Shown here piece by piece: positions 26,166 to 38,063 of a DNA stretch of 64,000 nt. The DNA lies in contig NOKP01000001.1 of assembly GCA_002682825.1 (NCBI GenBank), forward strand, positions 374,501-438,500, written 5' to 3'. Under the pieces are notes generated by a model. It saw only the letters and a list, made by a program, of their open reading frames with translations, was not told where the DNA came from and searched no databases. How positions within the stretch are numbered: the stretch's first letter is position 1; each line of letters opens with the position of its first letter. Origin of the DNA: Neonectria sp. B-13. Its lineage: Eukaryota > Ascomycota > Sordariomycetes > Hypocreales > Nectriaceae. The translations under genes were made by a program, and so were the position numbers.

Positions 26166-27718
26166 TTATAGGTGATACTTGAAATCCAGCTCCCAGTCAC
26201 CAGTCTTAACCTTCCTCTTGTCTTCAATCTCCCCATTTGCAATCTTCCTCTTTTGCTCGTTGCACCAGCGTATGTAGAACCACTTGACCACCACCAGTAC
26301 TTGAGCCAGCCCAAGCGCTCCAACCGAGAAGCTATTACCGAGGACATAGGGATCCGTCCTGTAAATCTGGCCGGCAACAATTCCAGCGGTGTTACCAATG
26401 CTCAGCTGCATGCCGATGGCCGTGGCACGTCTGTAGTGGGGAGCAACGTTGACATTGAGCCAAGTTAGGTTGAGTCCAGGGCCATTGTAAACCGAGACAG
26501 CACATAGAAAGGTGCCGAAGAACTTGACTCCGTTGCTAGTTGGGCAAAGCATCAAGATGTAGCCCAAGATGCCAGGAATATTGGTCAAGAGGACGAATGG
26601 TCCGCGGATACAGAGACGGTCGGAAACGTAGGCGACGCATAGAAAGCATATTCCACCGAAGATGTAGACGGGGATACTTAGATACTGAGCCTCAATCTTG
26701 GTGTACCCCATGCTGACGATGATTGACGGGAGAAAGGTGCTGAAGCCGTAGAGGAGAATATCCTGACAAAACTGAATGAGGCCACTGAATCCACAGGGTT
26801 AGTTATGAACGGAATCTTGGTAGTGGGCTTGCGAATGGGGTAAACTGACCTGAGATAAAGCTTTGGGTCCTTCAACGCAATCCTGATCTCTTCCCAGCTG
26901 AACTCCTCACTCCCCATATACTGAGCCCGCTGTTTCTCGCGTATTTTCATCATACGCTTCTCTTCTTCCGTAAGAAAATAGGCATTCGAGGGATCATTGG
27001 GGAGGCCGAACCAAATGACCGGCGCCACGATCATGCTGAAGATACCCTCGATGATGTAAACCCATCGCCAACCGGCGTACCCACTAATGCCATCCATCTT
27101 GAGCAAACCGTATGCGAGCAAGCCACCAAAGGCACCCGCAATCGCGGTGCACACAAACAGGTATGAGACTCTCTTTGCTTGCTCCTCCCGTTTGTAGACC
27201 ATTGTCAAGTACAGGTTGAGTGCAGGGAACAAGCCGGCTTCGCAGGCGCCGAGCACCAGCCGTGCAGCGTACAAGCCACCAATACTGGTAATGAAGCCCG
27301 AGAAAATTGTGGCCAGAGACCAGACAACGCACAAGCTCGTGAGCAGAATTCGAGGCGTCATCCACTTCATCATGATGGTCCACGGAGGCTCAAAGGCGAC
27401 ATAAGTCGCGTAGAAAATGGACACGGCGGTGGAAAACTCCTGAGGTGAGGCGCCAATGTCCTCGGGCATGCCGGCGACCTTGACATTGCCGATATTGGTG
27501 CGGTCGAGGAAACAAGTGAGGTAAACCAGCATAATGATGGGAACGAAGCAGGCGTCTAGCTTTAGCAGGAGCTTCTTCTCGGCAACTGGGTCAAGGGATT
27601 CATGAGACGTCGTATGACCTCCGTGGGATTCAACTCGATCGAGCTCTTTGCTCGAGTCGATCTGACCCTTCTCCTGGAAAGAACCAGGAGTGTCGATGGC
27701 GGTGGAGATGGATGCCAT
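26166..27718 (-). CDS. MFS transporter, Dal5/allantoate-permease (ACS) family, two exons
   Basis: Exons 27718-26850 and 26784-26166 join (LYLSGLIQFCQ across the intron) to 495 residues with about 12 membrane segments. Family marks: LDRTNIGNVKVAGM in helix 1, the substrate-path ARLVLGACEAGLFPALNLYLTMVY, GWRWVYIIEGIFSM and the PNDPSNAYFLTEEEKR loop. The anion:cation symporter family imports organic anions such as allantoate, nicotinate, pantothenate or dipeptides across the plasma membrane with protons; substrate cannot be read off the sequence. Next to it, on the same strand, is a Zn2Cys6 regulator, and beyond that an oxoprolinase, which makes a cyclic amide or 5-oxoproline a reasonable guess. 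Confidence 0.9.
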
Positions 27719-28560
27719 AGTGGCAAAAGCTGCTCGCTATTTATCAGTAGGCGGTGGTTCCAAGTAGGGCTGCAATTGGAGGATTCTAAACTCTGGCAGT
27801 TGTGATCAATGACCAACAAGACAATGGGAGTGTAGTCGAGACATTTGGAATTATGCTGGGCGGAGCACGGCTTCTTTATCTTGGTCAAGAATATCAGGCG
27901 GGAATGAAAGCCGTGACTGGCCATATCCCAGTCCAAAGCCTTTCTCCCAAGGCTCATGAATCATGGTCCAAGACAGTAAAGCCCGGAGAAACAGGGTTTG
28001 GAGTTTGCGGGGTAGGATCGGAGTTCATCACCGACCCTTGCTCCCATAACTAAGGCACACTCCACACTCTTGCGAGAAGCGAGCGATAGCGTACTACGCA
28101 TTACGACGTAGTCTAGTACTTTGTGGATGGCGGTGATCGCCAGGCTAGATCGGGGTCCTTTCCCTCGTTCAGATACATATCATGGCGTGAGGTTATCGGT
28201 CCATCGTCGTGCTCAATCATTGGTCAAGGTATGTCATCCCACCTTTCGAGGGGAAGCCGTCCGCTATCTTTCGCGACGCCATGTTGATCCCTGTCCTAGC
28301 TCCAACGTTCATCACCAGGCTCCCCTGCACATGGCGTGACTGGTATCAGCTACGTCAAGGCCTGGCGATAGAGGCTGGAGGCGCTTGCTCTTGAAACAGG
28401 CACAGCAGTTGTTTGGATAAGGCGGACTGCGGTCGAATACGATCGTGAATCGTGTAATCATTTAAAAATGTGATGGACCATCGACAGTTAGAGTATAATT
28501 AGAGTCAAAAATACTTCTGAGCGAAATAATTCATCAAATCGTGCTGTTAGCAGCCAACAG
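27719..28560. promoter_or_regulatory. Promoter region of the MFS gene; no gene seen
   Basis: 842 bp between the MFS start and the end of the Zn2Cys6 gene on the same strand. Short plus-strand frames at 27802-28394 are non-coding in character. CGG triplets are present but no clear pair was identified. Confidence 0.4.
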
Positions 28561-31028
28561 TCAAATTTCCCGTGTTTCTCCAACCGGGCCCATCCCTGCC
28601 GCTGAAGTCCATTGACTCAAATCAAAATCGACATCCATTGCAGGGTCTGCAAAGCCTTCTTCCCAAAGCCCAATGTCAATTCCCGGACTTGTGTTCTCGT
28701 CATAAAACGGCTCTCCCAGAGAGCTGTTGTCCACTACGGGGAACGTCAGTCGCTCCCCATTGCCGTCACTCAACGCGTATCCAAGAGCAGCCAGACCGCC
28801 ATGGTTGTTTCCGATGCTCATTGGTAGCATTGTCACAGGCGCAGGGGATGCGTTTGTAGCCATTGCCGAATTTGCTGATGAGAAATCGTTCCAGAACGGG
28901 CGAAGCCGGTCCTGTACGACAACACCTGGCATCGCGGCGGAGCGCAAGTTGGCGAGCAGCTCGTAGCGAGCACCCATATGAGTGTTTCCACGCTCACCCA
29001 TGCCCCGTAACAAGTCTAGTCCCGCGTTCATGGCAATCGTGTTGGCCGTATTGGTGGGGAACGCGACACACACCATGACGAGGACTATTGTCGCCGAGAA
29101 GATGTGTTCGCCGTCCATGTAGCCATAGGTCGCTTGGTCGTATTTTAGTCGAATTTTCGTGGAGGGAGGCAGTAGGATTTTGACTTACCAACGAGATCTC
29201 GCTGCGCTACAATGGCCATCATGTTGATGGTGTCTTGCGCCGCCCCAATACACATGTCAATCACCCTAACGGTCGTTTGGGATAAACCCTCTCTCCAATC
29301 CCATTCCTTCTCCTCAGGGACTCTACTGTTCCTTATCCTCTGCAGCCGCTTCTGCACAACATGAAACAACAAAGGTCGGGCTGTCATGTTGATGCACTGG
29401 TAGTAATGCGCAAACGCGCCCACGCTTTCACGGCTGATGCTTAGTTGCGCAGGGTTGAAGCGGAGCTCGTCCGGCAAATCTCGATTCCACTTTGAGAGGG
29501 TAAGGATGATGCCCTGGACCGATGCCATCAGACGTTTTCCAGACTTTGGCGTTGCCTTATTAGCTTTGCGATATATGGTCATGTGAATCTCTCCCAGAAT
29601 GCGACTCAGTTGGGTGTAATGGCGTAGGACTATGGCAGGACAATACTCAGGATCTTCTAGAAGCCGTGATGGCAGATCCACACCGATATCTTCATCTTGT
29701 ACGGTGATGGGATTGCCAGATTTTACCGACAAGATGCGGTCGAGGCTGTAGACAGACCACCAAACCCGGCGTCGATGCTCTCGAGCGGCGCTGTCCAATA
29801 CAGACGCAGAATCATGTCCTAGGCAAGAACTTGTAGACGTGTTGAGGCCGACCTCTTGATGAAGGCCAAGTGAGGTGGCCATGCGAAGAGCCATTCCAAT
29901 GTACAGAAATGCAGCATCGCGACGGTTCATGTTCTGCATGAAGTAGCCAGCGAGAGCCAGGGTCTCTACACACAGTATGGAGCCCTCTTCATGGGTGTCG
30001 GGGAGCAGGTTCAGGGCGTTTGTGAAGTAGCCGAATCCCGGAGGTCCACGAAAGTCGACCCATTGGTTGACGGAATATAGCTGGCCGAAGGCCAAGATGA
30101 TAAGGACTTTTGCATACGAGAGGCAACCCTCCTTGTCGTCGCGGTCTGGGGGTCCACAGTAGGCCTGGAGCAGATGTTGGTCAAATGAGTCTTTCGGATC
30201 GGTAAAGGCAAAGATGGTGCCGATGTACATGTATTGCGCGGCAAAGAGCCTTCGAGCAATGTCCAAGGGTGGCAGCCGCACGTTCATGCCAAAGACTCCG
30301 CGGCGAGATGGCAAAGCTCCTGGTTCGTAGAAGTTTGAGTTGGAATCGAGACTCCCGTCATCGCCATGGAAGCCGGAAAGTTTGCTGACACTGCGGAGGA
30401 AGTTGTCCGATGACGCAGGGCCCTTGAAGCCTAGAAGATGCGGTTAGGTTTTAGATGAGTAGAGGTACGCTGCGGCAGAGTCACACTTACTTGTAGAGTG
30501 TTTGTCGACGCTGAGTTGGGTGAATGGCTCCAGCAAAGGATGCTCGCCTTCGAAAACCTCCTCGTCGTCTTCCAAGGCGTCGTGTCCTCTACCCGCAGCT
30601 GAGTCTGGAGGTCGAGAGAAGGCCGCTGGACGATTGAGTATGAGCTTCAGGCGAGTGAAGAAGAACAGGGTGCACAGTACGTACCGTCGTGGGCTTTGGC
30701 TTTCCTTTCGAGCTCTCTCAGGTAGCTGTGCTGTTAACAGAGGGCGAGTCTTGAATGTGGGAGAGAGCGTGCAAACTCACGACTCGTTGACTAAGATCTT
30801 CCTCGCTTCTTCGTAAGTGCACTGCATGCCATTGTCGCGACATCTTGAACAGGTCGGCTTCTCCTTGGAGCAGTACGACCGACGCTGCCGACAATGCAGG
30901 CATCTGACCGGGGCATTTGCGTGTAAGCAGCTTAGGTTCCGAGGGAGATGGCACGAGGTAACTCACGCGACGGGTCTCGTGGAGGTGCAGTCACCGGATT
31001 GAGAGGAGGGCGTTGCTAGAGAGGCCAT
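28561..31028 (-). CDS. Zn2Cys6 transcription factor, six exons
   Basis: Exons 31028-30967, 30903-30781, 30725-30685, 30625-30491, 30430-29189 and 29132-28561 join to 724 residues. Intron 1 ends just before the zinc cluster, whose cysteines are at 22, 25, 32, 39, 42 and 49 (C-x2-C-x6-C-x6-C-x2-C-x6-C). A short dimerisation linker (YLRELERKAKAHD) follows. The fungal-specific TF domain covers about residues 180-560 (RRLFAAQYMYIGTIFAF, YFMQNMNRRDAAFLYIGMAL, ATSLGLHQE, RRRVWWSVYSLDRILS). The C terminus is acidic and Gly/Asn-rich with an SQW motif. It is divergent from the oxoprolinase (822 bp apart) and lies between it and the transporter, the usual place of a pathway-specific regulator. Confidence 0.88.
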
Positions 31029-31849
31029 GTCGACTAATTTCACGCAGTTGTGCCTGGTGGAGCGGGAGTCTCCCAGTCTCCAGCAAGTGGATTCCGAGGC
31101 CGATTTGGACAAAGGACAAGCCACTAGTATCGCTGACAAGGCGGGGGTGGAAGTCCGGGGCTAGATTAGAGTAGAAGCCGGAGAGTCAGGGCGAGACGAT
31201 CGATGACGTCTCTAGGTAATCCTAGACGGGAGACAGGAGGGAGTTGAGTTCCTAAGTATGTTGACCCCACTCGTTGGTATCGTTGATAAGGCTCTGTCTG
31301 GCAATCTGACCGGCGTGACAGGCTGCAGATCTGCGATATCTCGGCGCAAGGCTGTTTGTTGTTGGTGGAGTCGAACAGTTCTGTCTAGGTATGTCCATCC
31401 CCGCGATTGTCGGAGAACGAGGCCGACGGCTGTTTTCCACGCCTGCTTGCCCCTTGTCTCAGTGCCCTGTCTTTGCTGTGTCGTGCCCTGTCTTTGCCCT
31501 GTCAGCCAGCTGATGGAAGACGCGATACCTAAGACGAAGGATCGGGGACCCACCCCGGTGCGGGCGGCGATCCCTCCAACCAGAACCCTCTCTCGAGATG
31601 TAATGGTGGAGCAACTTCTAATACGTACCCTGAATATCTGGGGGCAGCTCGGCAGCTGGACGAGGTGATCGCGATGGTTCCCCGGATAACGGACGTGGAC
31701 AGCGGCAGAAGTGGACGCAACGAGGTCCTATAAAGAATCAATTCGCCGGGAATCAGGTATTTCTCTCTTATCTGCATGTCCCTGCTTGATCATACAAGCC
31801 TCCATCCTCACACCTTTTTATCCACTTTATAGAATCCTCGCGGCTCAAG
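31029..31849. promoter_or_regulatory. Divergent promoter between Zn2Cys6 regulator and oxoprolinase
   Basis: The region holds two copies of CCCTGTCTTTGC (near 31470 and 31489), and an imperfect direct repeat built on CACT-x-G-TATCG-x-TGA-x-AAGGC (near 31123 and 31267). These are candidate regulator sites only. No gene is seen. Confidence 0.35.
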
Positions 31850-34800
31850 ATGGCCGTCAAGTCACATCGCATCAGAATCTCCATCGACCGCGGCGGCACC
31901 TTTACCGACGTCCACGCCGCAATCCCCGGTCGAGACGACATCATCCTCAAGCTTTTATCCGTCGACCCGGCCAACTACAAAGATGCGCCCACTGAAGGAA
32001 TTCGGAGGATTCTCGAGTTGGTGACGGACCAGCAGCTACCACGAGGACAGTTGCTGGACCTTTTCCATGTCGAGTCGATCCGAATGGGCACGACGGTGGC
32101 CACAAACGCCCTTCTTGAGCGCAAGGGCGAGCGTGTTGCCTTGGTCACCACCAAAGGTTTCCGAGATCTCCTCGCAATTGGAAACCAGTCTCGCCCCAAC
32201 ATTTTTGACTTGTCCGTATCTCGGCCTGAAGTCCTCTTCGAAAGTGTCGTCGAGATAGATGAGCGCATCACCATGGAAGACTACACCGAGGACCCAGAAT
32301 CTTCCAAGACAACCCCAGGCGCTGAGGATGCCGATCTCGTCACATCCATCACTGGCGAAACTGTTCGAATACTCCAAAGACCCGATCTTTCTCTAGTGAA
32401 AAGCCAGCTTGAAAATCTCTGGGACGATGGGTTCCGCTCGATTGCCATTGTCTTTGTTCACTCATACGCATACCCAGACCATGAGCTTTTAGTCGGCAAA
32501 CTGGCCCTAGAAATGGGGTTTTCAGCAACGTTATCCTCAGAAGTACAGCCCATGATTAACGTGGTGCCGCGCGGCATGTCCGCCGTGGCCGACGCGTACC
32601 TGACCCCGATCATCCGCCAGTACATCGACTCAATCTCCGCCAACTTCAACGGCGGTTTCTCGTCGGCGGCCACTCGGATCGAGTTCATGCAATCCGACGG
32701 TGGCCTTGTTGACTACCGCAAATTCAGCGGCCTCAAAGCCATCCTTTCGGGACCAGCGGGAGGAGTCGTTGGCTACGCCCAAACCTCATGGGACGACGAG
32801 GAGCGTTGTCCCATTATTGGTTTCGACATGGGCGGCACGTCAACGGATGTTTCCCGTTATGCGGGCGTATACGACCATGTGTTCGAGACTACCACGGCTG
32901 GAATCGCAATTCAGTCACCGCAGCTTGATATCCACACCGTCGCCGCCGGCGGTGGCTCAATCTTGACCTGGAAGAACGGCCTTTTCAACGTCGGGCCTGA
33001 ATCTGCGTCAGCGCATCCCGGGCCAGCTTGCTACCGAAAGGGAGGACCTCTGACCGTGACCGATGCGAATCTCTTTCTTGGACGGCTTTTGCCCGAGTAC
33101 TTTCCCAAGGTCTTTGGGCCCAAAGAGAACGAGCCGTTGAACCGGGAGGTTGCCGAAGCCAAGTTCATCGAATTGACAGACGACATCAACCAAGACCGGA
33201 AGCTCGCCAGCCTTACCTTGTTCTCGCCCGAAGAGGTAGCATTGGGCTTCCTGAAGGTCGCCAATGAGGGCATGGCAGGGCCAATTCGAGCTCTCACTGA
33301 GGCTCGAGGATACGAAGCGGGCGATCACCACCTTGCATGCTTCGGTGGCGCGGGAGGACAGCACGCTTGCTCCGTCGCCTCGGTGCTGGGCATATCCCGC
33401 ATCATCATCCACAAGTACTCCTCTATTCTCTCGGCGTACGGCATGTCACTAGCAGATGTCGTCCACGAGATCCAACGACCTGCCGCCATTACCTATACCC
33501 AGGATTCCGAGGGCACCATCCGAGAACAGCTTGAGGCCCTTGCTTCGCAGGCTACGGTCGAGTTAACGAAGCAGGGGTTCGCACCGGAGCGCATTAACTA
33601 CGAGGCATATCTTAACATGAGATATGTCGGCTCCAGCAGCTCACTCATGGTATTGAAGGGGGCTGACTGGAACTTCAGACGCGAGTTTGAAGAGACCCAC
33701 AAGCGAGGATTTGGATTCCACTTTCCAGAGAAGGCCATTATTGTCGATGATGTTCGCATTAGGGCCATCGGTGTCGCTCGACACAAGGAAGCCAAGAGCC
33801 CTTTTACCCAACTGAAAACCGTTCAAAACATCGTGACTCCTTCTCCGCGCCCGAGTGGAACAAGTATTGTCTATTTCGAGGGGCACGGCCACTTGAACAC
33901 TCCGATATACGAGCTTCAAGGAATTCCCGTCGGAGCACGCCTCGCAGGGCCAGCCATGATCATTGACAACACACAAACCATTCTTGTCACCCCGGGCGTA
34001 ACAGCAACTACGCTCGAATCCTACGTCATCATTGACAGCGCCTTGAAAGACGCTTCCAATTCCAAGCCGGCACAGGAGGAGTTCAGCCCCATTCAGCTCA
34101 CCGTCTTTGGGCACAGGTTTATGTCCATCGCGGAGCAAATGGGCCGGACCTTGCAAAAGACTGCCGTCTCAACCAACATCAAGGAGAGACTAGACTTTTC
34201 GTGTGCCATCTTCAGCCCCGATGGTGGCCTGGTTGCAAACGCACCCCATGTTCCTGTTCACCTGGGGTCTATGCAATTTGCTGTTCAGTACCAGCACAAG
34301 TTGTGGGAAGGCCGACTTCGCGATGGCGATGTGCTAGTTTCAAACCATCCCTCCTGTGGCGGAACGCATTTGCCGGACATCACCGTCATCACCCCGGTCT
34401 TCGATAAGGGAGAAATCACATTCTACGTTGCCTCGCGAGGGCATCATTCCGATATCGGAGGCATCCTTCCAGGTTCTATGCCGCCGACGTCGTTTGCGTT
34501 GTGGCAAGAAGGTGCTTCCATCGAATCAACGAAGCTTGTCAGCGAGGGCCGCTTCGACGAAGATGAAGTTCGACGACTGCTGCTGGAGGAGCCTGCGAAA
34601 TACGAAGGCTGTTCGGGTACAAGAAGGTTGCAAGACAACATATCCGACCTCAAGGCACAGATTGCAGCAAATGCCAAAGGTATTCTACTGATCAAGGCTC
34701 TGATTGCCGAATTCGGTGTCGCGTGTGTCCACAGATACATGTACGCCATCCAGCATACGGCCGAAGATGCTGTGCGCAGTTTGATGAAGTCCACCGTCGC

Positions 34801-35701
34801 CAAGTTTGGCCCAGAACCGCTCACGGCCGTTGACTACATGGATGACGGAACTCCCATCTCGCTCAAGATTACCATCTCTCCGGAAGGCGGCGCCACTTTC
34901 GACTTCGCAGGCACAGGGCCTCAAGTCTTGGGAAACACGAATGCTCCCATTGCCATCACCCATTCGGCCATTATCTACTGTCTGCGTGGCCTGATCTCAT
35001 CATCTGTTCCTCTGAACCAAGGCTGTCTGGCCCCCATCGACATCAAGATTCCCGAAGGCAGCATTCTCAACCCTGGAGCGGGCCTCGCTGTTGTCGGCGG
35101 CAACGTACTTACGTCGCAACGCGTCACAGATGTCGTCTTACGTGCATTCCGCGCCTGCGCCGCAAGTCAGGGATGCTGCAACAACTTGACCTTTGGTACC
35201 GGCGGTAAGGATCCCATCACCGGAGAGCACAAAGACGGCTTTGGTTACTATGAAACCATCGCGGGCGGGGCTGGTGCAGGACCGACTTGGCAGGGCCAGA
35301 GCGGTGTTCACACGCACATGACCAACACACGAATCACGGACCCAGAAGTCTTTGAGAAGCGATATCCGTGTATTCTAAGGCGATTTGAGCTCCGCCAGGA
35401 TTCGGGAGGCAAGGGGCGGTACAGGGGAGGCGATGGAACCATCAGAGAGATCGAGTTCCGAGTTCCCGTGCAGTGTTCCATTCTCAGCGAGCGCAGGTCT
35501 CGTCGACCATACGGAATGGAGGGCGGCGGTGACGGCAAGTCCGGCATCAACTTGATAATCGTCGATGACATAATGACGGGCAAGAAGAAAATGGTGAATT
35601 TGGGTGCCAAAGCCACTACGAGGCTTCTTCCTGGGGAGAGCGTCATCGTGGAGACGCCCGGCGGCGGTGCCTGGGGGTCTAAAGAAGTCAATGGAAATTA
35701 G
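31850..35701 (+). CDS. 5-oxoprolinase / hydantoinase A+B fusion
   Basis: One uninterrupted exon of 1283 residues, the normal length of eukaryotic ATP-dependent 5-oxoprolinase (EC 3.5.2.9). The N-terminal hydantoinase-A half has the ATPase-fold signature DRGGTFTDV near residue 13, the TTVATNALLER motif, and DMGGTSTDVSRYAG near 325, then AAGGGSILTW and FGGAGGQHACSVA. The hydantoinase-B half starts near residue 745 (FGHRFMSIAEQMG) and has SCAIFSPDGGLVAN, SNHPSCGGTHLPDI, ASRGHHSDIGG and the C-terminal GGGAWG. It opens 5-oxo-L-proline to glutamate using ATP (gamma-glutamyl/glutathione turnover); some relatives act on hydantoins. Cytosolic. No missing motif. The next-door regulator and transporter suggest a catabolic role rather than, or as well as, housekeeping. 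Confidence 0.95.
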   Translation: MAVKSHRIRISIDRGGTFTDVHAAIPGRDDIILKLLSVDPANYKDAPTEGIRRILELVTDQQLPRGQLLDLFHVESIRMGTTVATNALLERKGERVALVTTKGFRDLLAIGNQSRPNIFDLSVSRPEVLFESVVEIDERITMEDYTEDPESSKTTPGAEDADLVTSITGETVRILQRPDLSLVKSQLENLWDDGFRSIAIVFVHSYAYPDHELLVGKLALEMGFSATLSSEVQPMINVVPRGMSAVADAYLTPIIRQYIDSISANFNGGFSSAATRIEFMQSDGGLVDYRKFSGLKAILSGPAGGVVGYAQTSWDDEERCPIIGFDMGGTSTDVSRYAGVYDHVFETTTAGIAIQSPQLDIHTVAAGGGSILTWKNGLFNVGPESASAHPGPACYRKGGPLTVTDANLFLGRLLPEYFPKVFGPKENEPLNREVAEAKFIELTDDINQDRKLASLTLFSPEEVALGFLKVANEGMAGPIRALTEARGYEAGDHHLACFGGAGGQHACSVASVLGISRIIIHKYSSILSAYGMSLADVVHEIQRPAAITYTQDSEGTIREQLEALASQATVELTKQGFAPERINYEAYLNMRYVGSSSSLMVLKGADWNFRREFEETHKRGFGFHFPEKAIIVDDVRIRAIGVARHKEAKSPFTQLKTVQNIVTPSPRPSGTSIVYFEGHGHLNTPIYELQGIPVGARLAGPAMIIDNTQTILVTPGVTATTLESYVIIDSALKDASNSKPAQEEFSPIQLTVFGHRFMSIAEQMGRTLQKTAVSTNIKERLDFSCAIFSPDGGLVANAPHVPVHLGSMQFAVQYQHKLWEGRLRDGDVLVSNHPSCGGTHLPDITVITPVFDKGEITFYVASRGHHSDIGGILPGSMPPTSFALWQEGASIESTKLVSEGRFDEDEVRRLLLEEPAKYEGCSGTRRLQDNISDLKAQIAANAKGILLIKALIAEFGVACVHRYMYAIQHTAEDAVRSLMKSTVAKFGPEPLTAVDYMDDGTPISLKITISPEGGATFDFAGTGPQVLGNTNAPIAITHSAIIYCLRGLISSSVPLNQGCLAPIDIKIPEGSILNPGAGLAVVGGNVLTSQRVTDVVLRAFRACAASQGCCNNLTFGTGGKDPITGEHKDGFGYYETIAGGAGAGPTWQGQSGVHTHMTNTRITDPEVFEKRYPCILRRFELRQDSGGKGRYRGGDGTIREIEFRVPVQCSILSERRSRRPYGMEGGGDGKSGINLIIVDDIMTGKKKMVNLGAKATTRLLPGESVIVETPGGGAWGSKEVNGN

Positions 35702-36115
35702 CAATGGCGTACTCCCATATTTCACAGACATAAAGAATTCTACTCCGTATATCGGGCTAGTTGAGAGTAGCCAACCGAGGCCGTAATTTCATGTTTCCCT
35801 CTTTGCCTCTTGCTTTTATCTGTTCGCCTTCGTCATATTCTAAGCAATTATTGGTGATGAGAGGTATTACATAGCCACCTTGGTCCTGGCAATCAACCGT
35901 GTATACGTTCGCTGTTAGCTGTCTTAACGTTGTTTTACGAGATCATCTCTGGCCTTGAATGGCGGCCACTTGGACGCCTAATTCCTGGACTGGTGCCTAA
36001 TCTTGCACCCCGTGATCTTTTTCTCACTCCCCGCAATTGGAACAACTTTAATCTCTCAACTTCCCCCAAGCATCATCATTCACATCCACTGTCTTGAGAG
36101 AGGTGCCAACAAACC

Positions 36116-37268
36116 ATGAATGGAAGGGAGTTCATGGATCGAGAGGAGCTAGAGGCCTTCAGCAAAGTACTGTACGAGGTTGCCCGCTATGCTCACGATC
36201 AGCGTGTACCGTTCCGCACTATCAAAGCAGGGCACCATCACCATGTGCTCTCCCACGCTATCCGAAACGTCATCGGTACTGAGCTCGCCATCTTCACCTA
36301 CGCTCAAATCATCGATGGCCTGCCCACGGCCGATGTTGCCTGGGACCAGAGATTACCAGGCGTTTCTGGGGACCATCCCATCGATGATGTTCACGAAGAA
36401 CTTTGCCCGGGAGCCATGGAAAAGGCTCGCGAGTTTTATGAGAGCTGGGATCCTTCAATTCTCATGTTCGACCCCAAGGTGACCTTTGGTTCCCCTCACC
36501 TCCAAAACGTCTTCAATTAACCATTACTAGGTCGTCCGGGATTACAACCAAGCCGAGCCTGGGTCCAAGCCATTTGACCTGCGGCTCATCGAACTCGTTG
36601 CGGTCAGCCTACATCAAATAGGTGTGGCACTGTTCAAGCTAGATCTTCGTCTTCATAACGGTGATATTGAGAGCATCACCAACTGGAGGATGCCATTGTC
36701 ACTCGGCATGCTTGACATCTCGCCTCGCCTGACGCTTTTCACGCACCCCGGATACTATCATGACGATGTCTATCCAGAAGGCCTCGCCGATGTGGTCGGC
36801 TACTGGGCTGAAGATCGCATTATTGGGGGCGTTACGGTCTTCGCCAGTCGCCCACCAGCCGATCCCTTGAACCCCCCAAACCTCTTTCTTCACCCATGTC
36901 GCAGCCATGTCACAAATCGTGTGTGCCAGCTACGCGACGAGCAACAGCAGGCATTAGTTGATTTCCTTCTCTCAGACGATCCTTCATCAGAGTGTCCACT
37001 ACCTATCTTGATCGATAAGCAGAACCGTGTCCGCTTCGACTGGATGACGGCGCACACGAATGACCTAATATTCAGGGACATCTGGGACCGAAAACCACTG
37101 GACCGTGATGATCTTTACTTTATGTGGAGAAGGCCTCAGGACGAAATCGACTATCCGGAGATCGGAGACATGATTCGCCATGTGAACGCACAGCTGGGCA
37201 TTCCACTTCCTCCCCGACCGCGATCACCATCACCATCTCTATCACCGAGTCCTGATCCTAGAAAGTAA
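36116..37268 (+). CDS. Hypothetical protein, two exons
   Basis: Exons 36116-36478 and 36531-37268 join in phase 0 (FDPKVVRDYNQ) to 366 residues. The intron has a GTGACC donor, weaker than its neighbours, and a CCATTACTAG end. No signal peptide or membrane segment is seen. The C terminus ends in a Pro/Ser/Arg repeat (PRPRSPSPSLSPSPDPRK). His/Asp-rich patches (KAGHHHHVLSHAIRN, HPGYYHDDVYPEG) are notable but match no catalytic motif I know. The coding character is good across both exons, so I regard it as real but of unknown function. It sits downstream of the oxoprolinase on the same strand with a separate 400-bp gap. Confidence 0.65.
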
Positions 37269-38063
37269 TCATTCATAGACTGTTCAAGATATTTGACTAG
37301 TTCACAATAAGCAATACACAGTCTCCACAAAAGCCCGATTCAAAATCGATCATCTTGACAGAAATCCCATCATTGCATCGAACTTAATTCTTGGGTATAA
37401 TGTCGATGTCTATGGGCTGCTCTAGGAGCCGATTCCCATGGAGCAAAAGCTTTCCCAGGTAAAACATCAAGTTCAGTACACGGTGCCTTCATGTATCATT
37501 GTGGCCGCCAATGCCTCGTCCCAACAGTGTTACTACAGGGGGTCTTTACCATTTCTCGCTTGACTGCCACAACACCAAATTCGAGCCATCCCCCACAGTG
37601 TGTCAGCTTTAGTTGCGATAATAGCGAGACGGGTGCAATACGCTCCGAAGCTACGTTTTTTTACACCACGACCATCTCTGCTTCCCAGTTCGCTATGTAT
37701 GTGTTTCTTCATATACAAAATGGAAACGTTTTCATGGACGCGTAACACCAAAGGGACCGCCCTTGAAGAGACCCCCATCACCTTTGATGCACATGTCAGA
37801 ACCGTAAGAAGAGGACTCAGCCACTCCGTGGATGGCTCAGATGGTTCGCGCACTAGCCGCTGCAGCCAGTTCGTGGGCCCAGTGAAGACTCTTACCAGGT
37901 CCCATCTCCGTATTTGAGAGGGAGTATTTGTCCCGCCTTCAAGGATGAGTCTGCTGTAACAGGACTAGGAAAGAAAGTGCCTGTCTTAAACTACCGGAAT
38001 AGTCCGGTACTAAGGTCCTTCCCCCATGAGATTGGTCAAACGAGGCTATGAATGACTCAGTCG
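37269..38063. other. Intergenic, no supported gene
   Basis: Short frames at 37491-37917 on both strands have no motif or splice logic. Confidence 0.4.
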
